Positions 1-5,939 of a DNA stretch of 18,483 bases are shown one piece after another. Source of the stretch: an uncultured Collinsella sp. (lineage in GTDB: Bacteria > Actinomycetota > Coriobacteriia > Coriobacteriales > Coriobacteriaceae); NCBI GenBank assembly GCA_900541135.1, contig UQIG01000041.1:1-18483 (forward strand). The letters are read 5' to 3'. Under the pieces are notes generated by a model, which had not been told where the DNA came from, ran no database searches, and saw only the letters and a list, made by a program, of their open reading frames with translations. The stretch's first letter is position 1. Each line of letters begins with the position of its first letter. The position numbers were made by a program, and so were the translations under genes.

Positions 1-245
1 TGGACCGCGACGGCACCAAGGCCGGATTTGACCTGGCGCTCACCCGCGCCGTGGCCCGCGCGGTGCCAATCCCCGTCATCGCGAGCGGCGGCGTGGGTAC
101 GCTCGAGCATTTTGCCGAGGGTGTGATCGAGGGCGAAGCCGACGCCGTACTGGCGGCGAGCGTCTTTCACTTTGGAACCTTCAGCATTCGCGAAGTCAAA
201 GAGTATATGGCCTCTCAAGGTATTCCTGTAAGGCTGGACTTTTAG
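1..245 (+). CDS. hisF: Imidazole glycerol phosphate synthase cyclase subunit HisF, C-terminal part (5' end outside window)
   Basis: Only the last 80 codons are present, read from position 3 to the TAG at 243-245. HisF is the cyclase half of the HisH-HisF complex: it turns PRFAR plus ammonia into imidazole glycerol phosphate and AICAR in cytoplasmic histidine synthesis. The visible part is the end of a TIM barrel. It includes DRDGTKAGFDL, the phosphate-binding strand and loop PVIASGGVGT, and the closing ADAVLAASVFHFG and SIREVKEYM segments, all family signatures. The ending at IPVRLDF is normal for the family, so the 3' end is intact. It is followed by hisI and hisE on the same strand, which supports a histidine operon, although a 141-bp gap holding a large palindrome separates hisF from hisI. 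Confidence 0.97.
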   Translation, partial: DRDGTKAGFDLALTRAVARAVPIPVIASGGVGTLEHFAEGVIEGEADAVLAASVFHFGTFSIREVKEYMASQGIPVRLDF

Positions 246-254
246 TGCTGCGGC

Positions 255-348
255 TTGTCCAGGCACCGCATCTTGCCGCTCAAACCGTCGCTCGCGTACC
301 AAAGTACGCGTCGCTCCTCTTTCGCGGCAACCTGCGGCACCTGGACAA
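255..348. repeat. 94-bp imperfect palindrome between hisF and hisI
   Basis: Arms 255-279 and 324-348 pair at 21 of 25 positions; mismatches are 264/339, 265/338, 271/332 and 272/331. A smaller perfect palindrome lies inside, CGCGTAC at 293-299 and GTACGCG at 304-310 with loop CAAA. An 8-bp direct repeat CGTCGCTC occurs at 286-293 and 309-316. No T-run follows the right arm, so it does not look like an intrinsic terminator. In an operon transcript it would fold into a long hairpin before the hisI ribosome binding site. It may be a mobile palindromic element or a processing site; the sequence does not decide. Confidence 0.8.
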
Positions 349-386
349 CCCTCGCCGACCGGCGATGTTTAAATTGGGGAATTGAA

Positions 387-716
387 ATGAGAGAAATTAC
401 TACTCCAGCGAATCTTAAATACGACGCCAAAGGATTGATTCCTTGTGTGGTTCAGCAGTACGACACCGGCGAGGTGCTTATGGTTGCTTGGATGAACGAG
501 GAGTCAGTGGGGCTGACGCTCAAGACCGGTACCACGTGGTTTTGGAGCCGCAGCCGCCAGGAGCTCTGGAACAAGGGCGCGACGAGCGGCAACATGCAGG
601 AGGTCAAGGAGTTCTGGGCCGACTGCGATAGCGATACGCTGCTGGTCAAGGTCGACTCGCCGGGTCCGGCCTGCCATACCGGCAACCGTACCTGCTTCTT
701 TAAGAAACTCGCGTAG
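387..716 (+). CDS. hisI: Phosphoribosyl-AMP cyclohydrolase HisI
   Basis: The protein has 109 residues, normal for a stand-alone HisI. It hydrolyses the adenine ring of phosphoribosyl-AMP to give ProFAR, the third step of histidine synthesis. The metal-binding motif ADCDSD (residues 78-83) gives the magnesium aspartates D79, D81 and D83 and the zinc cysteine C80. The other zinc cysteines are C96 in ACHTGNRTC and C103. The active-site strand WFWSRSRQELWNKG is at 51-64. The ATG at 387 is chosen because GGGGA at 376-380 sits 6 bases upstream and homology starts just after it. The frame is open further upstream to an ATG at 255, but that extension lies in the intergenic palindrome and resembles nothing. 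hisE follows 46 bp later. Many bacteria fuse hisI and hisE; here they are separate. Confidence 0.97.
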   Translation: MREITTPANLKYDAKGLIPCVVQQYDTGEVLMVAWMNEESVGLTLKTGTTWFWSRSRQELWNKGATSGNMQEVKEFWADCDSDTLLVKVDSPGPACHTGNRTCFFKKLA

Positions 717-762
717 GGCGGGCGCTCGACTAGGCGCTTGGCCAACCAGAAAGGATTGAACC

Positions 763-1080
763 ATGGGTGTGCGTACCGCAAACGTTCAGGATGGAAATAT
801 CGGAGAGACGCTGACAGGTCTGGCCGAGGTGATTCACGGTCGTCGTGATGCATCGCCGCAGGAAAGCTATACCGCGCGTCTGCTGACCGACGTCGAGGAT
901 GAGCTGCTCAAGAAGCTTGCCGAGGAGTCGAGCGAGGTGATCATGGCCTGCAAGGATAACGATCACGATCACATCCGCTACGAGGCCGGCGACCTGATCT
1001 ACCACCTGCTCGTAACCCTTGAGCGCTACGGTATCACCCTCGACGAGCTTGCCGGCGAACTCAACGCCCGCCGTCACTAG
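763..1080 (+). CDS. hisE: Phosphoribosyl-ATP pyrophosphatase HisE
   Basis: A 105-residue all-alpha NTP pyrophosphohydrolase of the MazG-like superfamily. It cleaves PR-ATP to PR-AMP plus pyrophosphate, the second step of histidine synthesis. The metal-binding helix KKLAEESSEVIMA and the second helix YEAGDLIYHLLVTLE carry the expected acidic residues. The start at 763 is supported by AAAGGA at 750-755, 7 bases upstream. The first 20 or so residues are less conserved. It is the last gene of the histidine cluster in this window. Its stop codon (1078-1080) lies inside a REP-like module, and the next gene converges on it. Confidence 0.96.
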   Translation: MGVRTANVQDGNIGETLTGLAEVIHGRRDASPQESYTARLLTDVEDELLKKLAEESSEVIMACKDNDHDHIRYEAGDLIYHLLVTLERYGITLDELAGELNARRH

Positions 1081-1108
1081 TCATTGGGGACGTTCTTAAA
1101 CGACTAGT
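1076..1108 (+). repeat. REP-like 27-bp module, locus 1
   Basis: ACTAGT at 1076-1081 recurs at 1103-1108, a period of 27 bp. The core TTGGGGACGTTCTTAAA lies between them at 1084-1100. The same core occurs in reverse complement at 16498-16514, and a close relative (CTGGGGACGTTCCTTTT) at 7806-7822, again in modules with a 27-bp period. The element bridges the ends of two convergent genes: the hisE stop (1078-1080) falls inside it and the stop of the PHP gene (1108-1110) begins on its last base. Confidence 0.7.
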
Positions 1109-2019
1109 TAGGCGAGGGGCGTGGACTCCCATTCTCCGGTGGCGTGGGGGATATCGAAGGTTCGATAGCTGCAGTCGTAGGCGTGGGCCTGGGCCTCGCG
1201 GATATTGCAGCAGATGTCGCAGGCGCGGTGCGCGTCCGAGCCAAAGGTGATGGGTACCTCGGCGTGGGCGAAGCAACGCAACAGCCCCGTCGAGGGGTAA
1301 TAGTCGTCGAGGCCCTTGCGCGGTGCGGCGGTCGAGACCTCAACGCGGCGACCTGTATCGTGGGCGCATTCGGCCATCTGCTCCCAGAACGGCGCGGGAT
1401 CAAAATCGGGCGCAAAGCCTTCCTTCGAAAAGCGCATAATCAGGTCGGGATGAGCCATCACGTCAAAGTTGAGCGGGCTTTCGCAGGCGTGGCACCAGTC
1501 ATCGACATAGCGCTCCCACACGCCGTGCACGCCCAGGTTTTCCCAAACGTGCAGGTCGGTGTCGTCGTCGATCCAACCGCAGCGCGAATCGGGCGTATCG
1601 GGGCGTGCGACACCCTCTGTCCCTGCCGTGCCCGCAGCGCCGGCCATGATATCGCCTGGATCGCCAATCCAGTGCACACTGCCCAAGCGTACTATGGCAC
1701 CCGCGGACCAGCGCTCAACCAAAGGCTCGCAGCCCTCGTACCAATCGCATTCGAAACCGTAGATAAAGGTGAGTTCTGGCGCAATCTGAGCGGCAAGATT
1801 GCGAGCGTCCTCAAAAGCCAGACGATGCGCCGGGAGGTCACCCTCAGTAACCTGCACCTCGCAGTTAGCATCCATGCTGGCGGGCAGGGTGAGATGGTCG
1901 GTCGAGACCATGACGCGGCAGCCGGCCGCAGCAGCGGCACGGACGTTGTCCTCAAACGAGGCATGCCCGTCCGAAAACGAGGTGTGGGTATGGCAATCGA
2001 CCAGCGGGCAAGCAGACAT
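1108..2019 (-). CDS. PHP-domain phosphatase, probable histidinol-phosphatase (HisJ/HisK type)
   Basis: A 303-residue PHP-family metal-dependent phosphoesterase. Metal-ligand motifs are in the expected order: DCHTHTSFSDG (H10, H12, D17), STDH (D41, H42), GFECDW (E90), GSVHW (H116), MAHPD and the C-terminal GSDAH. Histidinol-phosphatases of this type remove phosphate from histidinol phosphate. Position next to hisI and hisE supports that role, though the gene is convergent with them. The ATG at 2017-2019 follows an AAAGGAG box 5 bases upstream. A possible -10, TACAAT, lies on the minus strand at 2057-2052. A Gly/Ala/Thr/Asp-rich stretch near residues 125-150 looks like an inserted surface loop. 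Another PHP phosphoesterase activity is possible; the PHP fold is certain, the substrate likely. Confidence 0.85.
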   Translation of the reverse strand: MSACPLVDCHTHTSFSDGHASFEDNVRAAAAAGCRVMVSTDHLTLPASMDANCEVQVTEGDLPAHRLAFEDARNLAAQIAPELTFIYGFECDWYEGCEPLVERWSAGAIVRLGSVHWIGDPGDIMAGAAGTAGTEGVARPDTPDSRCGWIDDDTDLHVWENLGVHGVWERYVDDWCHACESPLNFDVMAHPDLIMRFSKEGFAPDFDPAPFWEQMAECAHDTGRRVEVSTAAPRKGLDDYYPSTGLLRCFAHAEVPITFGSDAHRACDICCNIREAQAHAYDCSYRTFDIPHATGEWESTPLA

Positions 2020-2149
2020 GGCGGCTCCTTTGCGTCAAGCGAATCCGCTCCATTGTAATGGTGCAGCTTTCAACACGCCGGGCACGCCGGAGCTCGAAAT
2101 CGATTGTAAAGGCTGCGCGGCGCGCGGTGCGGCCTCGCTTGCGCTCTCA

Positions 2150-2214
2150 AAACATGTACATCAGCCTCCAAAAGCTGCAGAAAATGACATGTTTGGAGGC
2201 TGACGTACACGTTT
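2150..2214 (-). repeat. 23-bp-stem hairpin in the 301-bp gap between the PHP gene and larC
   Basis: Arms 2150-2172 and 2192-2214 pair at 21 of 23 positions around a 19-base loop. Both mismatches (2154/2210 and 2160/2204) are A-C on the plus strand, which become U-G wobbles in a minus-strand RNA. The hairpin would therefore be nearly unbroken in a transcript running toward the PHP gene, whose start is 130 bp downstream. The direct repeat CATGTTTGGA (2188-2197) and CACGTTTGGA (2208-2217) overlaps the right arm with 20-bp spacing. No T-run follows on either strand. In the rest of the gap (2020-2320) I see only the possible TACAAT box for the PHP gene and no further coding sequence. Confidence 0.75.
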
Positions 2215-2320
2215 GGATTGGGGCGAGGGCGGCGACGGACGAAAGTCACGCTTGTGCCACGTCCGATGTGCTAGCGTTTGGGTGAATAAAACGAGCCCGC
2301 GCGGAAAGGATCCGGACCGT

Positions 2321-2806
2321 ATGCAACGTGGAAGTACATCTCCGCTGTCCTGCGAGACCGATGCGCCCGAAACCATCGTCAAGCTGGAGTGCGACATCGA
2401 CGATGCGTCGCCCGAGGTACTCGCCTACGCTGCCGACCGCCTGCGCGAGGCGGGTGCGCGCGAGGTGCACTGGCTGCCTCTCTACTGCAAAAAGGGTCGC
2501 CCCGGATGGCAGTTGCAGGTGATCTGCTCGCATGAGGATATCGAGCGCCTACAGACGATTATCTTTTTGGAGACCACGACCAACGGCATTCGTCGCCAGG
2601 TCATGGAGCGCGTCTGCCTGCCGCGCCGCTTTGAACAAGTGGCGACGCCTTGGGGCGAGGTGGCCGTAAAGGTGGCAACCCTGCCCGATGGCAGCGAGCG
2701 TGCAGCGCCCGAGTACGAGGACTGCGCTCGCCTTGCCCGTGAGCACAATGTGCCGCTCCAGCGCGTGATGCAGGCGGCCCAGAGCGCGGCACTGCGATTT
2801 GAATAG
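2321..2806 (+). CDS. Orphan LarC C-terminal (LarC2-like, DUF111) nickel-insertion domain protein
   Basis: The 161-residue protein matches only the C-terminal third of LarC, the CTP-dependent enzyme that inserts nickel into the pincer cofactor of lactate racemase and related enzymes. Signatures are LECDIDDASPEVLAY (22-36), KKGRPGWQLQVIC (57-69), FLETTTNGIR (82-91), PRRFEQVATPWGEVAVKV (101-118) and APEYEDCARLA (129-139). Full LarC is around 400 residues. No N-terminal domain lies in the 301 bp upstream in any frame, so this is not the overlapping larC1/larC2 frameshift layout. The ATG at 2321 has GGAAAGGA at 2303-2310, 10 bases upstream; the frame is open further up to 2213 but without similarity. 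It is the first gene of a probable operon with yfcE and mazG. Whether it acts in nickel insertion alone or with a distant LarC1 is unknown. Confidence 0.85.
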   Translation: MQRGSTSPLSCETDAPETIVKLECDIDDASPEVLAYAADRLREAGAREVHWLPLYCKKGRPGWQLQVICSHEDIERLQTIIFLETTTNGIRRQVMERVCLPRRFEQVATPWGEVAVKVATLPDGSERAAPEYEDCARLAREHNVPLQRVMQAAQSAALRFE

Positions 2807-2863
2807 CGCGGCCGGCGACATCCCGTGCCCAGCCGCATTAACCCCATCCCGAAAGGATCCCCC

Positions 2864-3412
2864 ATGAAATACCTCATCGCTTCTGACATCCACGGCTCGG
2901 CATACTGGGCCGAGCGCCTGGTCGCCGCCATCGAATCCCAGCAGCCTGACCGCATCGTGCTGCTGGGCGACCTGCTCTACCACGGTCCGCGCAACGACCT
3001 GCCGCGCGATTACGCCCCCAAGCGCGTAATCCCGCTGCTCAACGCCCTGGCCGACCGCATCATCGCGGTGCGCGGCAACTGCGACGCCGAGGTCGACCAG
3101 ATGGTGCTCGACTTCCCCGTCATGGCCGACTACGCCACGCTGTTCGACGAGACCGGCCGCGAGCTGTTCCTGACGCACGGCCATGTCTTTGGCGCCGGCA
3201 TGCACAACAGCGTCGACCACGCGCCCGCGTTGCCCGAGGGCTCCGCGCTCGTCTACGGCCATACGCACATCAAGGTCAACGAGGAAAGCGCCGCGCACCC
3301 GGGCCTGTGGCTCTTCAACCCCGGTAGCGTGAGCATTCCCAAGGACGGTACGCACTGCTACGGCATCTACGAGGGCGGCGCGTTCCGCCATGTGATCCTG
3401 GAGGAGGAATAA
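2864..3412 (+). CDS. yfcE: YfcE-type metallophosphodiesterase
   Basis: A 182-residue calcineurin-like phosphoesterase, the size of E. coli YfcE. The five metal-site blocks are all present: SDIHG (D8, H10), LLGDLLYHGP (D36), RGNCD (N72), LTHGH (H105) and YGHTH (H133, H135). The block ending FNPGSVSIPKDG is also typical of the YfcE/MJ0936 branch. Members hydrolyse phosphodiesters such as bis-pNPP with manganese; the physiological substrate is unsettled. GAAAGGA at 2851-2857 precedes the ATG by 6 bases. mazG starts 2 bp after its stop, and the mazG ribosome binding site (GGAGGAGGAA) lies in its last codons, so the two are probably translationally coupled. Confidence 0.92.
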   Translation: MKYLIASDIHGSAYWAERLVAAIESQQPDRIVLLGDLLYHGPRNDLPRDYAPKRVIPLLNALADRIIAVRGNCDAEVDQMVLDFPVMADYATLFDETGRELFLTHGHVFGAGMHNSVDHAPALPEGSALVYGHTHIKVNEESAAHPGLWLFNPGSVSIPKDGTHCYGIYEGGAFRHVILEEE

Positions 3413-3414
3413 CC

Positions 3415-4275
3415 ATGGCGCAGCACATGGCTCAGCAAAATGCCGAGGGCTCGCGCGATCTGTCCACGCTGGTCGATGCGTCGGCCGAGCTGCAGCATCT
3501 GGTGCAGACTATCTGGCGTTTGCGTCAGCCCGACGGCTGCCCGTGGGACCGCGAGCAGACGCACCGCAGCATTGGCAAGAACATGATCGAGGAGGCCTAC
3601 GAGGCGCTCGACTGCATCGAGGCGGACGACGCGGTCCACCTACGCGAGGAGCTGGGCGACGTGCTCATGCAGGTCGTGCTGCATGCGCAGATTGCTGCTG
3701 ACGCCGGCGAGTTTACACTGGCCGACGTGGCGCGTGATATCGATGCCAAGCTCATCCGCCGTCATCCGCACGTGTTTGGCGATGTAGATGCTGACAGTTC
3801 CGACGAGGTACTCAAGATTTGGGACGAGGTCAAGCTTGCCGAGAGGGCTGCCAAGGACAAGGCCGTGGCGGCGGGCGAGGCCGCGCCCGAGGGTCTGCTC
3901 GACGGCGTGCCCACGCATCTGCCGGCGCTGATGCAGGCTCAGAAGGTGTCGCGCAAGGCGGCTGCCGTGGGCTTTGAGTGGGAGACGGTCCAGGACGTGT
4001 GGGACGAGGTCGCCGAGGAACGTGCCGAGTTTGAGGCCGAGGCCCCTGGCTCGCCCGAGCGCGAAATGGAGTTTGGCGACCTGCTCTTTGCCTTGGTCAA
4101 CGTCGCGCGCAAAGAGGGGATCGACGCCGAGAGTGCCCTGCGCGCCAGCACGGCAAAGTTCCGCCGTCGCTGGGCCGCGATGGAGCAGATGGCGTCCGAT
4201 GCCCACGTGGATCTTGCCGAGCTTTCGACCCACGGCCTCAACGACCTGTGGGATGCCGCAAAGGCGGAGGAGTAA
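3415..4275 (+). CDS. mazG: Nucleoside triphosphate pyrophosphohydrolase MazG
   Basis: The protein has 286 residues and the two-domain MazG layout. Domain 1 opens with PDGCPWDREQTHRS (39-52), followed by the metal helix NMIEEAYEALD with E59, E60 and E63, then EELGDVLMQVVLHAQ, and RRHPHVFGDV closes it. Domain 2 has VGFEWETVQDVWDEVAEE and EFGDLLFALVNVAR with the matching acidic residues. MazG hydrolyses NTPs and dNTPs to monophosphates and pyrophosphate, a house-cleaning and stress-related role. A linker rich in Ala, Lys and Glu separates the domains. A second in-frame ATG at 3427 is a possible alternative start, but the strong GGAGGAGGAA box favours 3415. It is the last gene of the larC2-yfcE-mazG group and is followed by a terminator. 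Confidence 0.95.
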   Translation: MAQHMAQQNAEGSRDLSTLVDASAELQHLVQTIWRLRQPDGCPWDREQTHRSIGKNMIEEAYEALDCIEADDAVHLREELGDVLMQVVLHAQIAADAGEFTLADVARDIDAKLIRRHPHVFGDVDADSSDEVLKIWDEVKLAERAAKDKAVAAGEAAPEGLLDGVPTHLPALMQAQKVSRKAAAVGFEWETVQDVWDEVAEERAEFEAEAPGSPEREMEFGDLLFALVNVARKEGIDAESALRASTAKFRRRWAAMEQMASDAHVDLAELSTHGLNDLWDAAKAEE

Positions 4276-4279
4276 GACT

Positions 4280-4326
4280 GCGGGAACGACGGGCTGACAT
4301 GCCTCATCGTTCCCGCTAAATTTTTC
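4280..4326 (+). terminator. Rho-independent terminator after mazG
   Basis: GCGGGAACGA (4280-4289) pairs perfectly with TCGTTCCCGC (4307-4316) and is followed by TAAATTTTTTCG. The stem is 10 bp with a 17-base loop. It closes the larC2-yfcE-mazG unit and insulates enolase. Confidence 0.85.
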
Positions 4327-4346
4327 GAAAATCAAGTGTATCCCTC

Positions 4347-4391
4347 GGCTAACTTAGGGCATAATGCAAAAAGTGCGACATGGCTAACTTA
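4347..4391 (+). promoter_or_regulatory. Enolase promoter region with a 10-bp direct repeat
   Basis: GGCTAACTTA occurs twice, exactly, at 4347-4356 and 4382-4391. Between them lies the -10-like hexamer CATAAT at 4360-4365. The first copy falls where the -10/-35 spacer would be and the second about 10 bases after the expected start site, so a protein bound to both would cover the promoter. The -35 (near 4337-4342) is weak. The repeat is seen directly; its role as an operator is inferred. Confidence 0.45.
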
Positions 4392-4404
4392 CGGAGGCGC
4401 ACCG

Positions 4405-4452
4405 ATGGTGCACGGTCAGCCGGTCGCTTGCATCCACTACGTTTCCAAGTGA
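4405..4452 (+). CDS. Possible 15-residue leader peptide upstream of enolase
   Basis: ATG at 4405 is preceded by GGAGG at 4393-4397 with 7-base spacing, an excellent ribosome binding site with no other obvious use. The frame reads MVHGQPVACIHYVSK and stops with TGA at 4450-4452, 12 bases before the enolase ATG. The stop abuts the enolase AGGGAG box (4454-4459), an arrangement that would allow translational coupling or leader-peptide control. I recognise no homologue, and 15 codons can arise by chance, so coding status is uncertain. Confidence 0.35.
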   Translation: MVHGQPVACIHYVSK

Positions 4453-4464
4453 GAGGGAGACAAC

Positions 4465-5754
4465 ATGAGCGATATTTTGGACGTCTACGGTCGCGAGGTG
4501 CTCGACAGCCGCGGCAATCCCACCGTCGAGGTCGAGGTCGTGCTCGAGGACGGCAGCTTCGGTCGCGCGATGGTGCCTTCGGGTGCTTCGACCGGCGCCT
4601 TTGAGGCCTGCGAGCTGCGCGATGGCGACAAGGGCCGCTACCTGGGCAAGGGCGTTTCGCAGGCCGTCGAGCACGTCAACAACGAGTGCGCTAACGCCGT
4701 CGTGGGTCTCGACGCCTTCGACCAGCGCGCCGTCGATGCCGCGCTGATTGCCGCGGACGGTACCCCCAACAAGACCAAGCTCGGTGCCAACGGCATCCTG
4801 GGCGTGTCGCTGGCCACCGCGCGCGCCGCCGCCGAGTCGGCGGGCCTGTCGCTGTACCAGTACCTGGGCGGCGTCAACGCTCATCTGCTGCCCACACCTA
4901 TGATGAACATCCTCAACGGCGGCGTGCATGCCGACAATAACGTTGACTTCCAGGAGTTCATGATCATGCCGGTGGGCGCCCCGAGCTTTGCCGAGGGCCT
5001 GCGTTGGTGCGCCGAAGTCTACCACACCCTCAAGGGCGTGCTGCACGAGGCCGGCCTGGGCGGCGGCGTGGGCGACGAGGGCGGCTTTGCGCCCAACCTC
5101 AAGACCAATGCCGAGCCGTTCGAGTACATCACCAAGGCCGTGGAGAAAGCCGGCTTTAAGCCCGGCGTCGACTTCATGTACGCCATGGACCCGGCCTCGA
5201 CCGAGTTCTACAACGCCGAGACCGGCATGTACGAGCTCAAGGGTGAGGGTATTGAGTACACGAGTGCCCAGATGGTCGATTACTGGGAGAAGCTCGTCGA
5301 CACCTATCCCATCATCTCCATCGAGGACGGCATGGCCGAGGAGGACTGGGACGGCTGGGTCGAGCTTACCCGTCGCATTGGCAACAAGGTGCAGCTGGTG
5401 GGCGACGACCTGTTCGTCACCAACACCGAGCGCCTCAAGAAGGGCATCGAGCTGGGTGCCGCCAACGCGATCCTGGTCAAGGTCAACCAGATCGGCACGC
5501 TCACCGAGTCGCTCGAGGCTATCGAGACTGCCAAGGAGGCCGGCTACGCTTGCATCGTGAGCCACCGTTCCGGCGAGACCGAGGACTCCACCATCGCCGA
5601 CCTGGTCGTGGGCGTCAACGCCGGCCAGATCAAGTCGGGCGCCCCGTGCCGCAGCGACCGTATCGCCAAGTACAACCAGCTCATCCGCATCGAGGACGAG
5701 CTCGAGGGCAGCGCGCGCTACGCCGGCAAGGCCGCGTTCTACAACATTCGCTAG
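4465..5754 (+). CDS. eno: Enolase (phosphopyruvate hydratase)
   Basis: The 429-residue protein covers the full length of the family. It interconverts 2-phosphoglycerate and phosphoenolpyruvate in glycolysis and gluconeogenesis. The catalytic base and acid are in place: K339 in ILVKVNQIG and E205 in GDEGGFAP. So are H155 in NGGVHADNN, the magnesium ligands D242, E287 and D314 (MDPASTEF, SIEDGMAEEDW, VGDDLF) and the signature SHRSGETEDSTIADL (366-380). AGGGAG at 4454-4459 gives the start. Codons are strongly biased to GC-ending ones, more so than in neighbours, as expected for a highly expressed gene. It has its own leader upstream and a terminator downstream, so it is probably monocistronic, within the actinobacterial order mazG-eno-ftsB-ppx. 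Confidence 0.99.
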   Translation: MSDILDVYGREVLDSRGNPTVEVEVVLEDGSFGRAMVPSGASTGAFEACELRDGDKGRYLGKGVSQAVEHVNNECANAVVGLDAFDQRAVDAALIAADGTPNKTKLGANGILGVSLATARAAAESAGLSLYQYLGGVNAHLLPTPMMNILNGGVHADNNVDFQEFMIMPVGAPSFAEGLRWCAEVYHTLKGVLHEAGLGGGVGDEGGFAPNLKTNAEPFEYITKAVEKAGFKPGVDFMYAMDPASTEFYNAETGMYELKGEGIEYTSAQMVDYWEKLVDTYPIISIEDGMAEEDWDGWVELTRRIGNKVQLVGDDLFVTNTERLKKGIELGAANAILVKVNQIGTLTESLEAIETAKEAGYACIVSHRSGETEDSTIADLVVGVNAGQIKSGAPCRSDRIAKYNQLIRIEDELEGSARYAGKAAFYNIR

Positions 5755-5816
5755 GCAAACGGGGTGCGCGGGGTGGGGCTGACTCGGCTCCGCCCCACTT
5801 CTGATGGCCGCCATTG

Positions 5817-5848
5817 GGCGCTGGGCCATATGGCTCAGCGCCTTTTTT
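5817..5848 (+). terminator. Rho-independent terminator after enolase
   Basis: GGCGCTG (5817-5823) pairs with CAGCGCC (5836-5842), and the inner palindrome GCCATATGGC (5825-5834) completes a long stem with one G-T pair (5824/5835). Six T's follow (5843-5848). A second hairpin just upstream, GTGGGGC (5773-5779) with GCCCCAC (5792-5798), lacks a T-run and may protect the 3' end. Confidence 0.9.
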
Positions 5849-5887
5849 ATGTCGAGCAAAGGCTGGCGAAGGCGGTGCGGGCTCTCG

Positions 5888-5896
5888 TGCTATAAC
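5888..5896 (+). promoter_or_regulatory. Extended -10 promoter for the ftsB-like gene
   Basis: TGCTATAAC is a TGn-type extended -10 located about 44 bases before the ATG at 5940. No convincing -35 is present at 16-18 bp spacing. It lies after the enolase terminator and before the division gene, where a promoter is needed. Confidence 0.4.
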
Positions 5897-5939
5897 TAGA
5901 ATACTTAGCGCAAACAAACCTCAACCGCACAAGGCGCAC

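Noticed and set aside
255..386. N-terminal extension of hisI to an upstream ATG
   Set aside because: The extension falls in the intergenic palindrome, has no HisI homology, and the ATG at 387 has its own ribosome binding site.
1144..2058. 304-codon plus-strand open frame opposite the PHP gene
   Set aside because: It mirrors a GC-rich gene that has all PHP metal motifs on the other strand, and it has no recognisable domain of its own.
2213..2320. Upstream extension of the LarC-domain protein as a remnant LarC1
   Set aside because: The residues do not match any LarC N-terminal motif, and GGAAAGGA before 2321 supports the shorter start.
4384..5859. 491-codon minus-strand open frame opposite enolase
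   Set aside because: It is a shadow of the strongly codon-biased enolase gene. Its translation is low-complexity Val/Leu/Gly/His-rich with no family features, and it crosses the enolase terminator.
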